This document shows, in pieces, positions 63,799 to 64,000 of a stretch of DNA of 64,000 nucleotides. The DNA comes from Capitulum mitella. Lineage: Eukaryota > Arthropoda > Thecostraca > Pollicipedomorpha > Pollicipedidae. Numbering within the stretch: the stretch's first letter is position 1; the number at the start of each line of letters is the position of its first letter. Under the pieces are notes generated by a model that did not search any database, was not told the DNA's origin, and was given only the letters and a program-made list of their open reading frames with translations. The stretch spans positions 18,975,398-19,039,397 of the forward strand of contig CP099841.1 of the NCBI GenBank assembly GCA_030062745.1. The letters are read 5' to 3'. The position numbers were made by a program, and so were the translations under genes.

Positions 63799-64000
63799 AA
63801 TGTCACGAGCGCATTAATCTTTAAGAGGTGTAGGAGACAAGTTGCATTCCTACATTAGTTTGCTACTTCCCATAAAGAGATTCTCCAGCTGATTAGCAAA
63901 ATTTCGCTAAAGTCGATGGACCCGAAATCACGTTATCGATCTCTCCGACGCAAGGACAATAAACCTTTCACAGAGTCTACGTCACTGATCCGACAGGTAT
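63799..64000. other. No gene recognised at the right edge
   Basis: No coding feature is seen. The sequence may be the 5' continuation of the minus-strand LINE or SCAPER intron. Confidence 0.35.

Overview
The window looks like arthropod nuclear DNA. The signs are multi-exon genes with GT-AG and GC-AG introns, a secreted protein built from ChtBD2 (CBM14, peritrophin-type) chitin-binding domains, abundant LINE, hAT and Ty3/gypsy-type relics, and short TTAGG-like tracts. GC-rich exons in AT-richer, repeat-packed introns suggest a crustacean such as a barnacle, but the species cannot be fixed from the sequence. There is no operon, CRISPR array or convincing functional tRNA or rRNA gene.

Host genes lie on the minus strand. 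(1) At 13150-13111 is the TATA promoter and signal-peptide exon of a chitin-binding gene (copy A); its other exons would lie left of the window. (2) At 39190-30179 is an apparently complete paralogue (copy B). It has exon 1, exons 2-4, a large exon with six ChtBD2 domains, then two phase-compatible alternative 3' ends (32414-32033, or 31250-30646 plus 30333-30179). The predicted proteins are about 746 and 872 aa. (3) At 60542-52696 are the last three coding exons of the SCAPER homologue. A lone copy of its penultimate exon sits at 25785-25615.

The order 'chitin-binding gene, spacer, SCAPER 3' end' occurs twice (13.1 k to 25.6 k, and 39.2 k to 52.8 k), and collinear non-coding blocks match between the copies. 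I infer an old tandem segmental duplication. Its left copy was then swollen by insertions and kept only a broken SCAPER fragment.

Most of the rest is mobile DNA. There is an I/Jockey-type LINE with RNase H (about 717-5365), with one stop and one frameshift, and two CR1/L2-like LINE relics (about 39960-42135 plus; 63798-61100 minus). Two non-autonomous hAT elements have visible target-site duplications (15903-18246; 43255-46962). A short hAT MITE family has two copies (55385-55847; 61412-61891), the second inside a LINE. A TTAA-flanked inverted-terminal-repeat family (9673-10986; 27222-28144) carries AGGTCA-rich tandem repeats. Other pieces are a TTTAGTGAA-rich element (54306-55091), two fold-back structures (13615-14650; 56530-57764), a broken transposon-borne gene (about 18260-22440) and a gypsy pol relic (24026-23190).

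The most unusual item is a unit of about 50 nt found twice with perfect identity, in opposite orientations 12 kb apart (16732-16786; 28924-28972). Each copy is flanked by its own perfect 13- or 17-bp direct repeat, which points to recent retroposition of a tiny RNA or a LINE tail.

All calls come from reading the sequence and from family knowledge. No alignment or database search was run.
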